Assembly: GCA_050699655.1 (NCBI GenBank)
Contig: JBOHFJ010000081.1
Span: 1-15,704 of the forward strand
DNA from: GCA-003244245 sp050699655
GTDB taxonomy: Bacteria > Actinomycetota > Actinomycetes > Mycobacteriales > Pseudonocardiaceae
DNA length: 15,704 nucleotides
Direction of reading: 5' to 3'
Part shown: positions 6,191 through 13,856 of the stretch, in pieces
How the letters are laid out: each line of letters starts with the position of its first letter
How positions within the stretch are numbered: the stretch's first letter is position 1
Made by a program: the position numbers and the translations under genes
The notes under the pieces: generated by a model
Database searches by the model: none
What the model was told of the DNA's origin: nothing
Seen by the model: the letters and a program-made list of their open reading frames with translations, nothing else

Positions 6191-7267
6191 GTGCACAGCG
6201 CGCTGTATCATCTACACGCTGGTGACGCGTTACAGGCATACCCGAACTGGCCGACGCCGACGACCATCGTGAGTGACGGTGCCTACGGAGTGCGTGGCTT
6301 TCACGGCGATACCGTCGGCCCGGAAGATTTGGCTCAGTGGTACCGGCCACACATACAGGCGTGGAGCTCCGCGGCGAAACCATCGACAACTCTCTGGTTC
6401 TGGAATACCGAAGTCGGCTGGGCAACTGTCCACCCTGAGCTTAACGGGAACGGCTGGGAGTACGTTCAATCAATCACTTGGGACAAGGGAATCGGGCACA
6501 TCGCGGGCAATGTGAACAGCAAGACGATCCGCCGCTTTCCAGTCGCATCCGAAGTATGCGTCTTGTATTATCGGCGATTCTCGGTGGATACCACAAGCGG
6601 CACACTGTCAGCTCGGGATTGGCTGAGGTACGAATGGCAACGATCAGGCCTACCGCTCTACAAGGCAAATGAGGCGTGTGGTGTAAGAAACGCGGCAACC
6701 AGAAAGTACCTCACGAATGACTGGATGTGGTACTGGCCTCCCGGCGAGATGGTGGAGCGACTTTCCGTCTACGCAAACGATCACGGCACTGAGACCGGAT
6801 GGCCATACTTCAGCCTCGATGGTCAACATCCGGTGACAGCCAAAGAATGGGACTCCCTCAGGCACAAGTGGACCCATCAACACGGGCTAACCAACGTCTG
6901 GCGACGCCCAGCGTTGCACGACAGCGAACGACTCAAAGGCACACAACGGAGATCTGCCCCACGGGTTTACAAGCCGACAGCAGGCAGTTCAGCCCACCTC
7001 AACCAGAAACCACTAGAGTTCATGGAACGGATCGTGCGCGCGGTTACCGACCCTGGCGATGTGGTGTGGGAGCCCTTTGGCGGACTTGCGTCCGCGTCGG
7101 TTGCAGCGATTTCACTCGGCCGCCGAGCCTACGTCGCTGAAATTGATCATGAGTTTGCCGCTCTCGCCTCCCAGCGCCTAAAGAACGCCCGCATGGAAGC
7201 TGATCCGGGCGACGATCCCTTGGCAATGGAGGAACGAGAGTGCCAGCTAGAAGCTCGAGGTCGGTAG
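6191..7267 (+). CDS. DNA methyltransferase, N4/N6 beta-class (type II modification enzyme)
   Basis: The product is 358 residues. Motif order is that of beta-class N6_N4 methyltransferases (PF01555). A catalytic motif-IV region comes first (TTIVSDGAYGVRGFHGD, 25-40), then WFWNTEVGWATVHP and WDKGIGHIAGNVN, then motif X (HLNQKPLEFMERIV, 269-282), then the S-adenosylmethionine-binding motif I (DVVWEPFGGLASASVAA, 289-305) and the acidic end of the next strand, VAEID. Motif IV reads DGAY rather than the usual (D/N/S)PP(Y/F), and motif I reads EPFGG rather than DPFxG. The start is the GTG at 6191, because GGGGAGG at 6179-6185 is correctly spaced; the frame is open further upstream but lacks a ribosome binding site. 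The endonuclease gene starts three bases after the stop. A sampled line has about 52% GC, against about 77% in a neighbour. It protects host DNA at the site cut by its partner. Confidence 0.88.
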   Translation: MHSALYHLHAGDALQAYPNWPTPTTIVSDGAYGVRGFHGDTVGPEDLAQWYRPHIQAWSSAAKPSTTLWFWNTEVGWATVHPELNGNGWEYVQSITWDKGIGHIAGNVNSKTIRRFPVASEVCVLYYRRFSVDTTSGTLSARDWLRYEWQRSGLPLYKANEACGVRNAATRKYLTNDWMWYWPPGEMVERLSVYANDHGTETGWPYFSLDGQHPVTAKEWDSLRHKWTHQHGLTNVWRRPALHDSERLKGTQRRSAPRVYKPTAGSSAHLNQKPLEFMERIVRAVTDPGDVVWEPFGGLASASVAAISLGRRAYVAEIDHEFAALASQRLKNARMEADPGDDPLAMEERECQLEARGR

Positions 7268-7270
7268 GCT

Positions 7271-8185
7271 GTGGTAAGTCCACCTTCAGAACCTGTACTC
7301 AGCCAGAATGACCCCAGGAGCCTTCTCCGGGAGCGTCTGCTTACAGTCCTTCGGGGTTTGCCATCATTCTTCGAGTTCAACAATCACATCAGCGGCGTTA
7401 ATGCCACCGATCTATACAGCCTGAATACGCTACTAGGGGCCAGCATCGAAGGTCACGTGGTCAGAGCACTTAACCAGCAACGGAAGTTGTGGGATCCGGA
7501 CGACGTCTGGCTGGGATACGCCTTTGAACGGCAATCACAGGCCTTCCCTGACGTGAGACTGGTGCGGAAGTCGGCAGAAGGAGGGGAGATTGCTATCGCA
7601 CTGGGGATCGAACTCAAGGGATGGTTCCTTCTCGCGAAGGAGGGAGCGCCGAGTTTCCGCTTCGCAACCACACCGGCAGCGTGCGCCGACCACGATCTCC
7701 TGGTAGTGGTTCCGTGGTACCTCGACAACGTTCTTTCTGGCTCGCCAGTCGCAGCCGAGCCGTATGTTGTTTCCGCGCGCTGGGCAGCGGAATATCGAAA
7801 CTACTACTGGACCCATTCGAGACGTACCACACCAAACACAGATCGCGGAATCAGCTCGCCATCTGGCGCTCACCCGTACCCAACCAAGACTGAACTCATC
7901 TCCGATGTTCCGAACTATGACGGCGGCGGGAACTTCGGGCGCGTCGCGCGCGTCGAGGGCCTGATGACCAAATGGATCAAAGAGACGAACCAAGTGGAAG
8001 TGCTGGGCATCAGGATCGAAGATTGGTACCAGTTTCTGCGCCGGCACTCCGATCAGGCCGACCGGGACTCGCTCACCGAGAATCTGAGGCGCCAGCTTGA
8101 ACGCCACCTGCATGATGACTCGGCGGAGCGCGCTGAACGGATATTAGATCTTGTTTGGCAACTGAACAATGCGCTTGGCGGGTAG
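7271..8185 (+). CDS. Type II restriction endonuclease, PD-(D/E)XK fold (partner of the methyltransferase)
   Basis: The product is 304 residues, starting at GTG 7271 with GAGG at 7257-7260 upstream. No named endonuclease family is recognised, but the active-site pattern is clear: E60 in the helix ASIEGHVVRAL, then QAFPDVRLV with D94, then the strand ALGIELKGW with E114-L-K116. This is the E...PD...ExK arrangement of the fold. A buried strand HDLLVVVPWYL (141-151) follows, as in many endonucleases. The C-terminus (252-304) is helical and charged, and may bind DNA or dimerise. Position immediately behind a DNA methyltransferase, the same strand and similarly low GC make a restriction-modification pair much the likeliest reading. 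The recognition site cannot be read from sequence. It ends 17 bases from the convergent phosphatase gene. Confidence 0.8.
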   Translation: MVSPPSEPVLSQNDPRSLLRERLLTVLRGLPSFFEFNNHISGVNATDLYSLNTLLGASIEGHVVRALNQQRKLWDPDDVWLGYAFERQSQAFPDVRLVRKSAEGGEIAIALGIELKGWFLLAKEGAPSFRFATTPAACADHDLLVVVPWYLDNVLSGSPVAAEPYVVSARWAAEYRNYYWTHSRRTTPNTDRGISSPSGAHPYPTKTELISDVPNYDGGGNFGRVARVEGLMTKWIKETNQVEVLGIRIEDWYQFLRRHSDQADRDSLTENLRRQLERHLHDDSAERAERILDLVWQLNNALGG

Positions 8186-8202
8186 CCGGCCACGCCGCCG
8201 TG

Positions 8203-10338
8203 CTACTCACTCACGAGCACGTGGATCGCGAGCATCGCGAGGTCGTCGTCAGTGGGTGCCTGCGCGATCAAGTCATCGCACAGCGGTCCGATGAGGCGGC
8301 GCTCGGCGGCTCGGCTGACGAGGGCATCAAGGGCGTCGGTCAGGGCGCTGCCGCGACGTTCGACCAGGCCGTCGGTATAGAACAACAACGTCGATCCGGC
8401 AGGCAGGGCGAGCTGCGCCTCGGCGCGCGGCGGAGTCTGGCTGGAGACCAAGGCGGTGCCGCTGACCCGCTCCAGCAACCGAGCACCGCTGGGTGTGATG
8501 AGCAGCGGAGGTGGGTGCCCCGCACTGGCCCATCGCAGTGTCCAACCGCCGGTTGAGCGGGTGAGGTTGGCGTAGAGCAGCGTCGCGAACGGGGTGATAG
8601 CCAGCCGAATATTGAGCAGGGCGAGCCGGTCCAGGATCGCGGCCGGTCCCTCGTGGCGGTCCAGCGCCAAACCACGCAGAGTGGCCCGAAGCTGCCCCAT
8701 CGCCGCGGCGGCGGTGATGTCGTGGCCGACGACGTCGCCGATCACCACGGCCAGCTGGTCGGGGCGGAGCAGGAACGCGTCATACCAATCCCCGCCGACC
8801 TCATCGCGCCCGGCTGGGCGGTAACGCGCGCAGATCTGCAGTCCGGGCACGGTGGGCGGGTCGGTGAACAAGCTGCGTTGCAGCACCATCGCCGACTCTC
8901 GGGTGGCCTGGTAAGTCATCCCGTGCTCCAGGGCGATCCCCGCGTAGCGGGCGATCTGACCCAAGGCGCGCAGGTCATCCTCGCTCCACGGCGGCCGATT
9001 GCGGTGCAGGCAAAAGGACACCACAGCGACCACCAGACCATCAACGATCACCGGGGCGACCACGACGTGGCCCATTCCATCGCGGAAGGTCGCCACTGAT
9101 CCAGTGGTCTGGGCCCACGATGGCGGCCCGGTGGCGGGAAGGGGTTGGCAGAGCAGATCGCCTCGGCGGATCGCGGCGGTGATCGGGTCTCCGTCGCCGT
9201 CCCAGCGCAGCCGCCTCGCCTTCGGGGGCAGCGTGACGCCGGGTGCACCAGCGACGGCCACTCGATCTGTGATCACCGGCGGTCGCGGATCGGTGCCGGG
9301 GGCCACCGGGTGCGCCAGCAGGTGCACGGTGGAAAGGTCGGCGAGTTCGGGGACCACCGCGCGGGCGAGTTCCTGGATTTCCGCGGCTGGGTCGAGGTTG
9401 CGGTTCAACGCGGCGCTGGCCCACGCGAGCAGCTCCTGACGGCGGGCATGGCGTTCCAGCTCGCGGCGGGACTGGACTCGGTCGGTGACCTCCACCATCA
9501 CCACGAGCAGCCCCCGGTGGTCCACGCCGTCGTCGGCGGTGCGGCGGATCGCGGAGCAGGACAAATCAAAGAACCGTTCCCGGGGGGAATGCTCTCCCGG
9601 CCAGGTCGTGCTCACCGCGGCCACAGCGGCGCGGTGCGTCTCGCCGCTGGCCAATACCTGATCCATCGGCTCGAACAATTCACCCGGCAGCGCCTCCTGG
9701 GCCGGCCGCCCCAACGGCAGATCACCGAACAACGCACGGTGAGCCGAATTGTGGTACTCCACGATGTGCGACGGGCCGCGGGTGACCGCGATCGCGGCCG
9801 GGGCGGCGCCGAAAGCATCGAGCAACCGGCGGCGGCGGTCGATGTCCTGGTGCAACGTCATTTCGTTGCCCACCGAGGTCGCCAGTGCCGCCAGCGCCTG
9901 ACGGTCCACGCGACGCCACCGGTGCGGCCGGGTGTCCACCGCGCACAGGGTGCCGATTACCTGCCCGTCAGCATCGCGCAGCGGTGCGCCGGCGTAGGCG
10001 GCGAACCCCAGTTCAACCCGGCATAGATGATCCACGAACGCGGGCTCTTCGGCGGCGTCCTCAATGTAGAGCGGTTTACCCGAGAACAACGTGGACGGAC
10101 AATAACCGAAGTCCAGTGGCGCCAGGCGAGACGTCGCGAACGGTTCACCGAGCCCGACCTGGCCCACCAGATGCTGCTCTGTGTCGATCAGATTCACGAT
10201 GCCGATCGGGGTGTCCATCACGATCGCCGCCAGCTCCGCCAGCCGGTCCAGCGCCTCCCGGGTGGCTCGAGCCACCCGCAACACCCTGGCCACCGCAGCC
10301 AACCGCGCCGGATCACCGAGCACCTGTCCGGCGGACAC
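8203..10338 (-). CDS. GAF-PAS-GAF-SpoIIE (PP2C-type) serine phosphatase
   Basis: This 711-residue cytoplasmic signalling protein has a first GAF domain at about 25-160 (TPIGIVNLIDTEQHLVGQ, DFGYC, GAPLRDADGQVIGTLCAVD), a PAS-like domain at about 168-290, a second GAF at about 300-475, and a SpoIIE/PP2C phosphatase at about 490-708. The metal-binding and catalytic motifs are all present: EVGGDWYDAF (513-522), VVIGDVVGHD (531-540), WASAGHPPPLL (603-613), LFYTDGLVERR (652-662) and DDDLAMLAI (697-705). Such proteins usually dephosphorylate anti-sigma-factor antagonists in SigB/SigF-type stress cascades. No kinase, antagonist or sigma factor gene is in the window, so partners are elsewhere. The GTG start at 10338 lacks a strong Shine-Dalgarno; two 26-bp direct repeats lie immediately upstream. 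There is no transmembrane segment, so the sensor input is probably cytoplasmic. Confidence 0.92.
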   Translation of the reverse strand: MSAGQVLGDPARLAAVARVLRVARATREALDRLAELAAIVMDTPIGIVNLIDTEQHLVGQVGLGEPFATSRLAPLDFGYCPSTLFSGKPLYIEDAAEEPAFVDHLCRVELGFAAYAGAPLRDADGQVIGTLCAVDTRPHRWRRVDRQALAALATSVGNEMTLHQDIDRRRRLLDAFGAAPAAIAVTRGPSHIVEYHNSAHRALFGDLPLGRPAQEALPGELFEPMDQVLASGETHRAAVAAVSTTWPGEHSPRERFFDLSCSAIRRTADDGVDHRGLLVVMVEVTDRVQSRRELERHARRQELLAWASAALNRNLDPAAEIQELARAVVPELADLSTVHLLAHPVAPGTDPRPPVITDRVAVAGAPGVTLPPKARRLRWDGDGDPITAAIRRGDLLCQPLPATGPPSWAQTTGSVATFRDGMGHVVVAPVIVDGLVVAVVSFCLHRNRPPWSEDDLRALGQIARYAGIALEHGMTYQATRESAMVLQRSLFTDPPTVPGLQICARYRPAGRDEVGGDWYDAFLLRPDQLAVVIGDVVGHDITAAAAMGQLRATLRGLALDRHEGPAAILDRLALLNIRLAITPFATLLYANLTRSTGGWTLRWASAGHPPPLLITPSGARLLERVSGTALVSSQTPPRAEAQLALPAGSTLLFYTDGLVERRGSALTDALDALVSRAAERRLIGPLCDDLIAQAPTDDDLAMLAIHVLVSE

Positions 10339-10390
10339 CGGCCCAGCCTAGCGACCCAGTCCAACGGCCCAGCCTAACGGCCAGTTCCAA
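10339..10390. repeat. Two imperfect 26-bp direct repeats upstream of the phosphatase gene
   Basis: Units at 10339-10364 and 10365-10390 share their first twelve bases (CGGCCCAGCCTA) and 21 of 26 positions overall. They abut the GTG start of the minus-strand phosphatase gene, where the promoter or leader should be. They may be a tandem duplication of a regulatory site or of spacer DNA. Confidence 0.55.
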
Positions 10391-10395
10391 CCCGC

Positions 10396-10736
10396 CTCTG
10401 GGAAACGCTCGCCCGCCACCGCGACTTCCGTATGCTGTTCGCTGGCAACTCGATCTCATAGGCCACTGATTCAACGGCCCGCGCACACTTCACCTGCGGG
10501 CCGACATACTCGAAGGACTCGTCCTCGGCGCCATGATGGCCACCGGGTTCACGCGGCGGGTCGGACCCGGCCCGGCCTGCATAACCGGCATGGTCCTAAC
10601 CTCAACCGCAGAGGCCTGCTGGGATCAGCGCTCGAGCTCAGGACCACGCTGGTCATCAGTAGCTGCATAATGCTCGCGGGCACGGCGATCGCCCTCATGT
10701 CGCCACTGCGTTCGCTTCGCGAGCTGCCGGCCGGCA
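10396..10736 (+). pseudogene. MFS transporter remnant in three pieces
   Basis: Three fragments in three frames together resemble a major facilitator superfamily exporter. Piece one (10396-10461) reads LWETLARHRDFRMLFAGNSIS then a stop, the typical MFS N-terminus before helix 1. Piece two (10470-10610 or so) reads ADILEGLVLGAMMATGFTRR then VGPGPACITGMVLT, like a mid-protein helix plus the following basic loop. Piece three (10613-10736) reads GLLGSALELRTTLVISS then CIMLAGTAIALMSPLRSLRELPA, the typical last helix and C-terminal tail. Most of the twelve helices are gone, so it cannot be functional. The MFS call for pieces one and three is reasonably strong; piece two is weaker. Confidence 0.65.
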
Positions 10737-10737
10737 G

Positions 10738-10884
10738 GTTCACGACGAGAAGGCTGTCGCCCTCCAGACCAGCGCGGACGACCTGGGAAGCCGCCTCTCC
10801 GGTGCCGCCCCCGGCACTATGTTCCCGCACGTCTACGGGCGAATCAGCCGCGACGAGGTGAAGGGGATGATGGAGATCCAGTAG
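10738..10884 (+). pseudogene. DUF952-like C-terminal fragment
   Basis: A frame with good codon use starts abruptly at the MFS remnant's end, without a start codon, and ends at a TAG: HDEKAVALQTSADDLGSRL, then GAAPGTMFPHVYGRISRDEV and GMMEIQ. The G-x-x-FPHVYG-x-I-x-x-D/E-V pattern is that of the C-terminus of DUF952 proteins. About 48 residues remain of a family near 110. It is a decay product brought next to the MFS remnant by deletion. Confidence 0.5.
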
Positions 10885-10935
10885 CGGTGTACTCGAGCAC
10901 GTCACCAAGTTCCTGATGCCTGTCCGGAGGACGCT

Positions 10936-11973
10936 GTGGAACGTAAGACCGTGTTGGTGGGAAGCATCCCAGCGGATAACAGCGAGGAGGCGATGACGCA
11001 GGCGCTGAGTGAGCTCGGGCCGCACCTGCGGCAGCTGCCTGACGGCGAGACTGGGGACCGGCGCCTTTGGGCTGGCGGGATCATCAACACCTTGCGGTCT
11101 CACCCAGACCTGCGAGTGCGCAGAGAGGGTGGCTGGTCGGGCTATGACGATCCGCTGAACTTGGCGATCCGCAAAGGTCACAGGTTCACCGGTGAGGGCC
11201 TGAACCTCGGCCACGTCGAGGCCTACCGCGCCAGTCGCCCGGTGTTTGAGCGGCTCCGCGTCGAGCACGGCCGCCCTGATCTCTCCTTCCAGATCGGAAT
11301 CCCCGGAGACTTCGACCTGGCGCTGTTCGCCTTCGGGCTGACCGGGCCGTTTCGCCACCGGCGCGCGTTCACCGACGCCACGGTGCGAGAGATCGAGCAG
11401 ATCCACGCCGAAGCGGGCGACGACGTGCTGTTCCAGATCGAGGTGCCCGCCGAACTGGTGTTCGTCGCCAAGCTGCCCGCCGTGCTCCAGCCGGCCATGG
11501 CCGGCTGGATGAGCGGTATCGTGACAAATCTGGCGCGACGGGCGCCGCGGGGCGCGCGGTTCGTCGTTCACCTGTGTCTCGGCGACCTCGGGCACAAGGC
11601 TCTGTGCGCCCCGCGAGACACTGGGCCTTTGGTGAAGCTGGCAAACGCGATCGGGCGGCGCTGGCCGGTGGACCGCCCGCTGGAGTACATCCATGCACCG
11701 CTGGCCTCGGGGGAAGATCCGCCGCCGCTCGACGACGCCTTCTACCGGCCGCTGGCCCGGCTACAGCTCCCGCCCCAGGTTCGCTTGGTCGCCGGTTTCC
11801 TGCATGAAGACCGATCGATGGAAGAGCTGCGGCGGATCCTCGCCACAGTCGAGTCCCAGGTGGGAAAACCCGTCGATGTGGCGGCATCCTGCGGTCTGGG
11901 ACGACGCGGGGTCGCTGCGGCTGGCGTGGTAATGAGGCAGAGTTCGTCGCTGTGCGTCACTCCGGTGGGCTAA
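10936..11973 (+). CDS. MetE/UROD-superfamily protein (cobalamin-independent methionine synthase-like)
   Basis: The product is 345 residues. The GTG start at 10936 follows GGAGG (10926-10930) at ideal spacing. The N-terminus VLVGSIPADNSEEAM, then LPDGETGDRRLWAGGI (34-49) and a central IGIPGDFDLALF are typical of the uncharacterised single-domain relatives of the MetE C-terminal barrel. A zinc-type site is suggested by H212-x-C214 in VVHLCLGDLGH and C319 in VDVAASCGLGRR. It is half the length of true MetE (about 750 residues) and lacks its N-terminal barrel, so methionine synthesis itself is not implied; methyl or alkyl transfer to a thiol is the family-level guess. The last 20 residues depart from family expectation (GVAAAGVV instead of a D/P/E-rich helix), possibly through a small indel. 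It is followed by the convergent DUF389 gene. Confidence 0.78.
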   Translation: MERKTVLVGSIPADNSEEAMTQALSELGPHLRQLPDGETGDRRLWAGGIINTLRSHPDLRVRREGGWSGYDDPLNLAIRKGHRFTGEGLNLGHVEAYRASRPVFERLRVEHGRPDLSFQIGIPGDFDLALFAFGLTGPFRHRRAFTDATVREIEQIHAEAGDDVLFQIEVPAELVFVAKLPAVLQPAMAGWMSGIVTNLARRAPRGARFVVHLCLGDLGHKALCAPRDTGPLVKLANAIGRRWPVDRPLEYIHAPLASGEDPPPLDDAFYRPLARLQLPPQVRLVAGFLHEDRSMEELRRILATVESQVGKPVDVAASCGLGRRGVAAAGVVMRQSSSLCVTPVG

Positions 11974-12030
11974 CCACGATGTCCGAAGGACAGGCTCAGC
12001 ATCTGATGGAGCAGGCCTGTGACTCCGGGC

Positions 12031-13581
12031 TTATCTCGTCGGGGTCGGGGTGGATTGGCTGAGGGTGCTGCTGGGGATCCACTGGATGGTGATGGCCATC
12101 TGGGGCAGGGCCGCGCGTAGCTGGGTCCGGAGATCCTCGGTGTTGGGTTTTGTGGGCCCGGTGAGGGTGACGGTGGCAGTGGTGTCGGTTTCGTCGACGG
12201 TCAGGACTGTGGTGCCGGGGTGGGCCGCGGTCCAGGTGTCGGTGGTTGTCCTGGCGATCGTGGCCGAGGCGTCGGCGGCGGCGGTAATCGTCGTGGTCTT
12301 GGGTGCGCTGTGGGTCCAGGCCAGGCTGATCGGCGGTACGGTTGGGTAGGTTTTCTCGATCAGCGCCCGTAGTTGGTCGGCGTTGCGGGGCGGGTAGTCG
12401 CCGGAGGCGGACACGGCAAGGCTGGTGGAGTTGTAGGACAGGCCGTCAAGGGTGAGTGACTGGCCACTGAGCCACTGCTGGACCAGGGGGTAGATCTTGT
12501 CCAGCGGCGGTGGCGCGGGTGGTGGGGTGTCGCCGTGGACCGGGGTCCAGCGCACGTCGACGGTGGTGGGGCGGCCCAGGGCGGCGCTGAGGTTATCGGT
12601 GAGGGTCCGTAGCGGGGGTGGGGCCTTTTTGCCGGTGATGTTGGCCTGGACGGTGGTGCCGGACAGCGACATCCGGTTGAGGTCGTCGCCGCTGCCGAGC
12701 CAGGCCACGGTCACCTGGGTGGCCAGTCTGAGCTGTCGGGCGTGATCGACGATGCCCAGGAAACGGGTGGTGAGCACGACCGCTACCGCCAGTGTCGGTA
12801 CCGCGGTCACCGCAAGGGTGCTCAGGATCCTGCGCCGGCTTGTGCGGAAGTGATCGGCCGAGACGAAGCCGGTCAGGGCGAAGACCACGGCCGCGGCCAG
12901 AATGATCCCGAACAGGTTGGTGGCGAACAGCAGCTCCGCGCCGCTGGCCAGGTCAGGCTGACCGCGTCCGAACAGGACACCGACGCAGGCCAGTGGTGGT
13001 ACCAGGGCGACCGCGACCGCGACCCCGGGTAGCGCGCCGGAGAGATCGCGGCGCACGGTCGCGTAGGCTCCAGCGGCGCCGGCGGCCAGCGCGATCAGCA
13101 GATCGCGCACGTCGGGGCTGGTCCGCGCCAGGACCTCGGAGGGAATCCCGGTACCGGTTTCGGGTAGGAACCGGGCGATGACCCAGGCGATCGCGACAGC
13201 CACCGCGACCGAGACAGCGATGATCGCCATCCCGGTGAGTAGCCGGCGCCCCCAGCCCATGACCAGCGAGGCGGCGACGCCCATGATCGGGGCCATCAGC
13301 GGGGCAATCATCATGGCCCCGATCACGACCGCTACGGAGTTCTGCAGCAGACCAACCGCGGCCACCACGACGGACAGACACAGCAGCACCGCAAACCGCG
13401 TCAACGATGAGGCGGCCGGGTGGACCATCAGGGCGTCCAGAGCCAGGGCCCGGTCGGCCGCGGACAGGGACGGGCGATGTCGCAACCGCCCGAGCACCCC
13501 ACCCCGGAGCCAATCCGACCTCGGCTTGACTCGTGTCGCGTCCCGGTCCGCACCCGTCTCAGACGTGCCATTGCTGCCCAC
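12031..13581 (-). CDS. DUF389 family membrane protein with three C-terminal BON-like repeats
   Basis: The product is 516 residues. The GTG start at 13581 follows GGAGGT (13590-13595) at eight bases. Residues about 60-280 are the DUF389 membrane core, with the family signature VVAAVGLLQNSVAVVIGAMM then IAPLMAPIMG, the ARTSPDVRDLLIALAAGAAG loop-helix, LPGVAVAVALVPPLACVG and NLFGIILAAAVVF. After the last helix (about 253-276), residues 281-503 hold three copies of one motif: a helix, a strand ending in -TG or -SG, a helix, then a strand ending in W-x-P/H (VDVRWTPV, ISLAWTHS, ITIQWIPS). The tail is Ser/Thr/Pro-rich. Function is unknown; the core may be a channel or transporter. It is preceded by a small overlapping ORF and is divergent from the antiporter gene. 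Confidence 0.88.
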   Translation of the reverse strand: MGSNGTSETGADRDATRVKPRSDWLRGGVLGRLRHRPSLSAADRALALDALMVHPAASSLTRFAVLLCLSVVVAAVGLLQNSVAVVIGAMMIAPLMAPIMGVAASLVMGWGRRLLTGMAIIAVSVAVAVAIAWVIARFLPETGTGIPSEVLARTSPDVRDLLIALAAGAAGAYATVRRDLSGALPGVAVAVALVPPLACVGVLFGRGQPDLASGAELLFATNLFGIILAAAVVFALTGFVSADHFRTSRRRILSTLAVTAVPTLAVAVVLTTRFLGIVDHARQLRLATQVTVAWLGSGDDLNRMSLSGTTVQANITGKKAPPPLRTLTDNLSAALGRPTTVDVRWTPVHGDTPPPAPPPLDKIYPLVQQWLSGQSLTLDGLSYNSTSLAVSASGDYPPRNADQLRALIEKTYPTVPPISLAWTHSAPKTTTITAAADASATIARTTTDTWTAAHPGTTVLTVDETDTTATVTLTGPTKPNTEDLRTQLRAALPQMAITIQWIPSSTLSQSTPTPTR

Positions 13582-13678
13582 GGTCGGCCACCTCCGGGAT
13601 CAGCTTCGCGCACCTTGCCGCGAAAGGAAGTATCGCGGGACCGATTCCAGCCTCCATCAGGGCTGTCAGCACCCGCAC
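13559..13678 (-). CDS. Small ORF overlapping the start of the DUF389 gene, 39 aa
   Basis: The frame reads VRVLTALMEAGIGPAILPF then AARCAKLIPEVADRGQQWHV and stops 23 bases inside the DUF389 gene, as in a translationally coupled pair. It has an amphipathic, protein-like composition and credible codons. GGAAGA lies about eight bases before the GTG at 13678. The same frame continues upstream as protein-like sequence (STPAELDPLEDLS) without any ATG or GTG until a stop near 13734, so it may instead be the C-terminal remnant of a longer protein. No family is recognised. Confidence 0.4.
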   Translation of the reverse strand: MRVLTALMEAGIGPAILPFAARCAKLIPEVADRGQQWHV

Positions 13679-13816
13679 GGAGAGATCTTCCAGCGGGTCA
13701 AGTTCCGCCGGTGTGCTCGGGGATGATAGCCGGGGTGGTAGCTAGGGTGGGTGGTGGTGCACTGGGAAGGCTGGTCGGCAGTGGATGCTGGATGTCCTCA
13801 GAAGTGCCCCGTGCTT

Positions 13817-13843
13817 GCCACCTTGATCTCGTCGTCTGGTGGC
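13817..13843 (+). promoter_or_regulatory. Small hairpin before the antiporter ribosome binding site
   Basis: GCCACC (13817-13822) pairs with GGTGGC (13838-13843) around a 15-nt loop, ending next to the TGGGGG Shine-Dalgarno of the antiporter gene. Weak; it could be a leader structure or chance. Confidence 0.2.
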
Positions 13844-13856
13844 TTGGGGGTCTGCG

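Noticed and set aside
8182..8206. GTAGC/GCTAC inverted repeat between the endonuclease and phosphatase stops
   Set aside because: Only five pairs that include both stop codons; too weak to call a bidirectional terminator.
10549..11694. 381-aa minus-strand open frame
   Set aside because: It is antisense to the MetE-like gene, which has a better start and recognisable motifs. High GC makes long shadow frames common here.
11980..12063. 27-aa ORF (MSEGQAQHLMEQ...) between the MetE-like and DUF389 genes
   Set aside because: It overlaps the DUF389 3' end, is very short, and lacks a Shine-Dalgarno; it may be a relic but cannot be supported.
13582..13856. Possible c-di-AMP-type riboswitch before the antiporter
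   Set aside because: The region does not show the conserved motifs of that riboswitch class; only a small hairpin was found.
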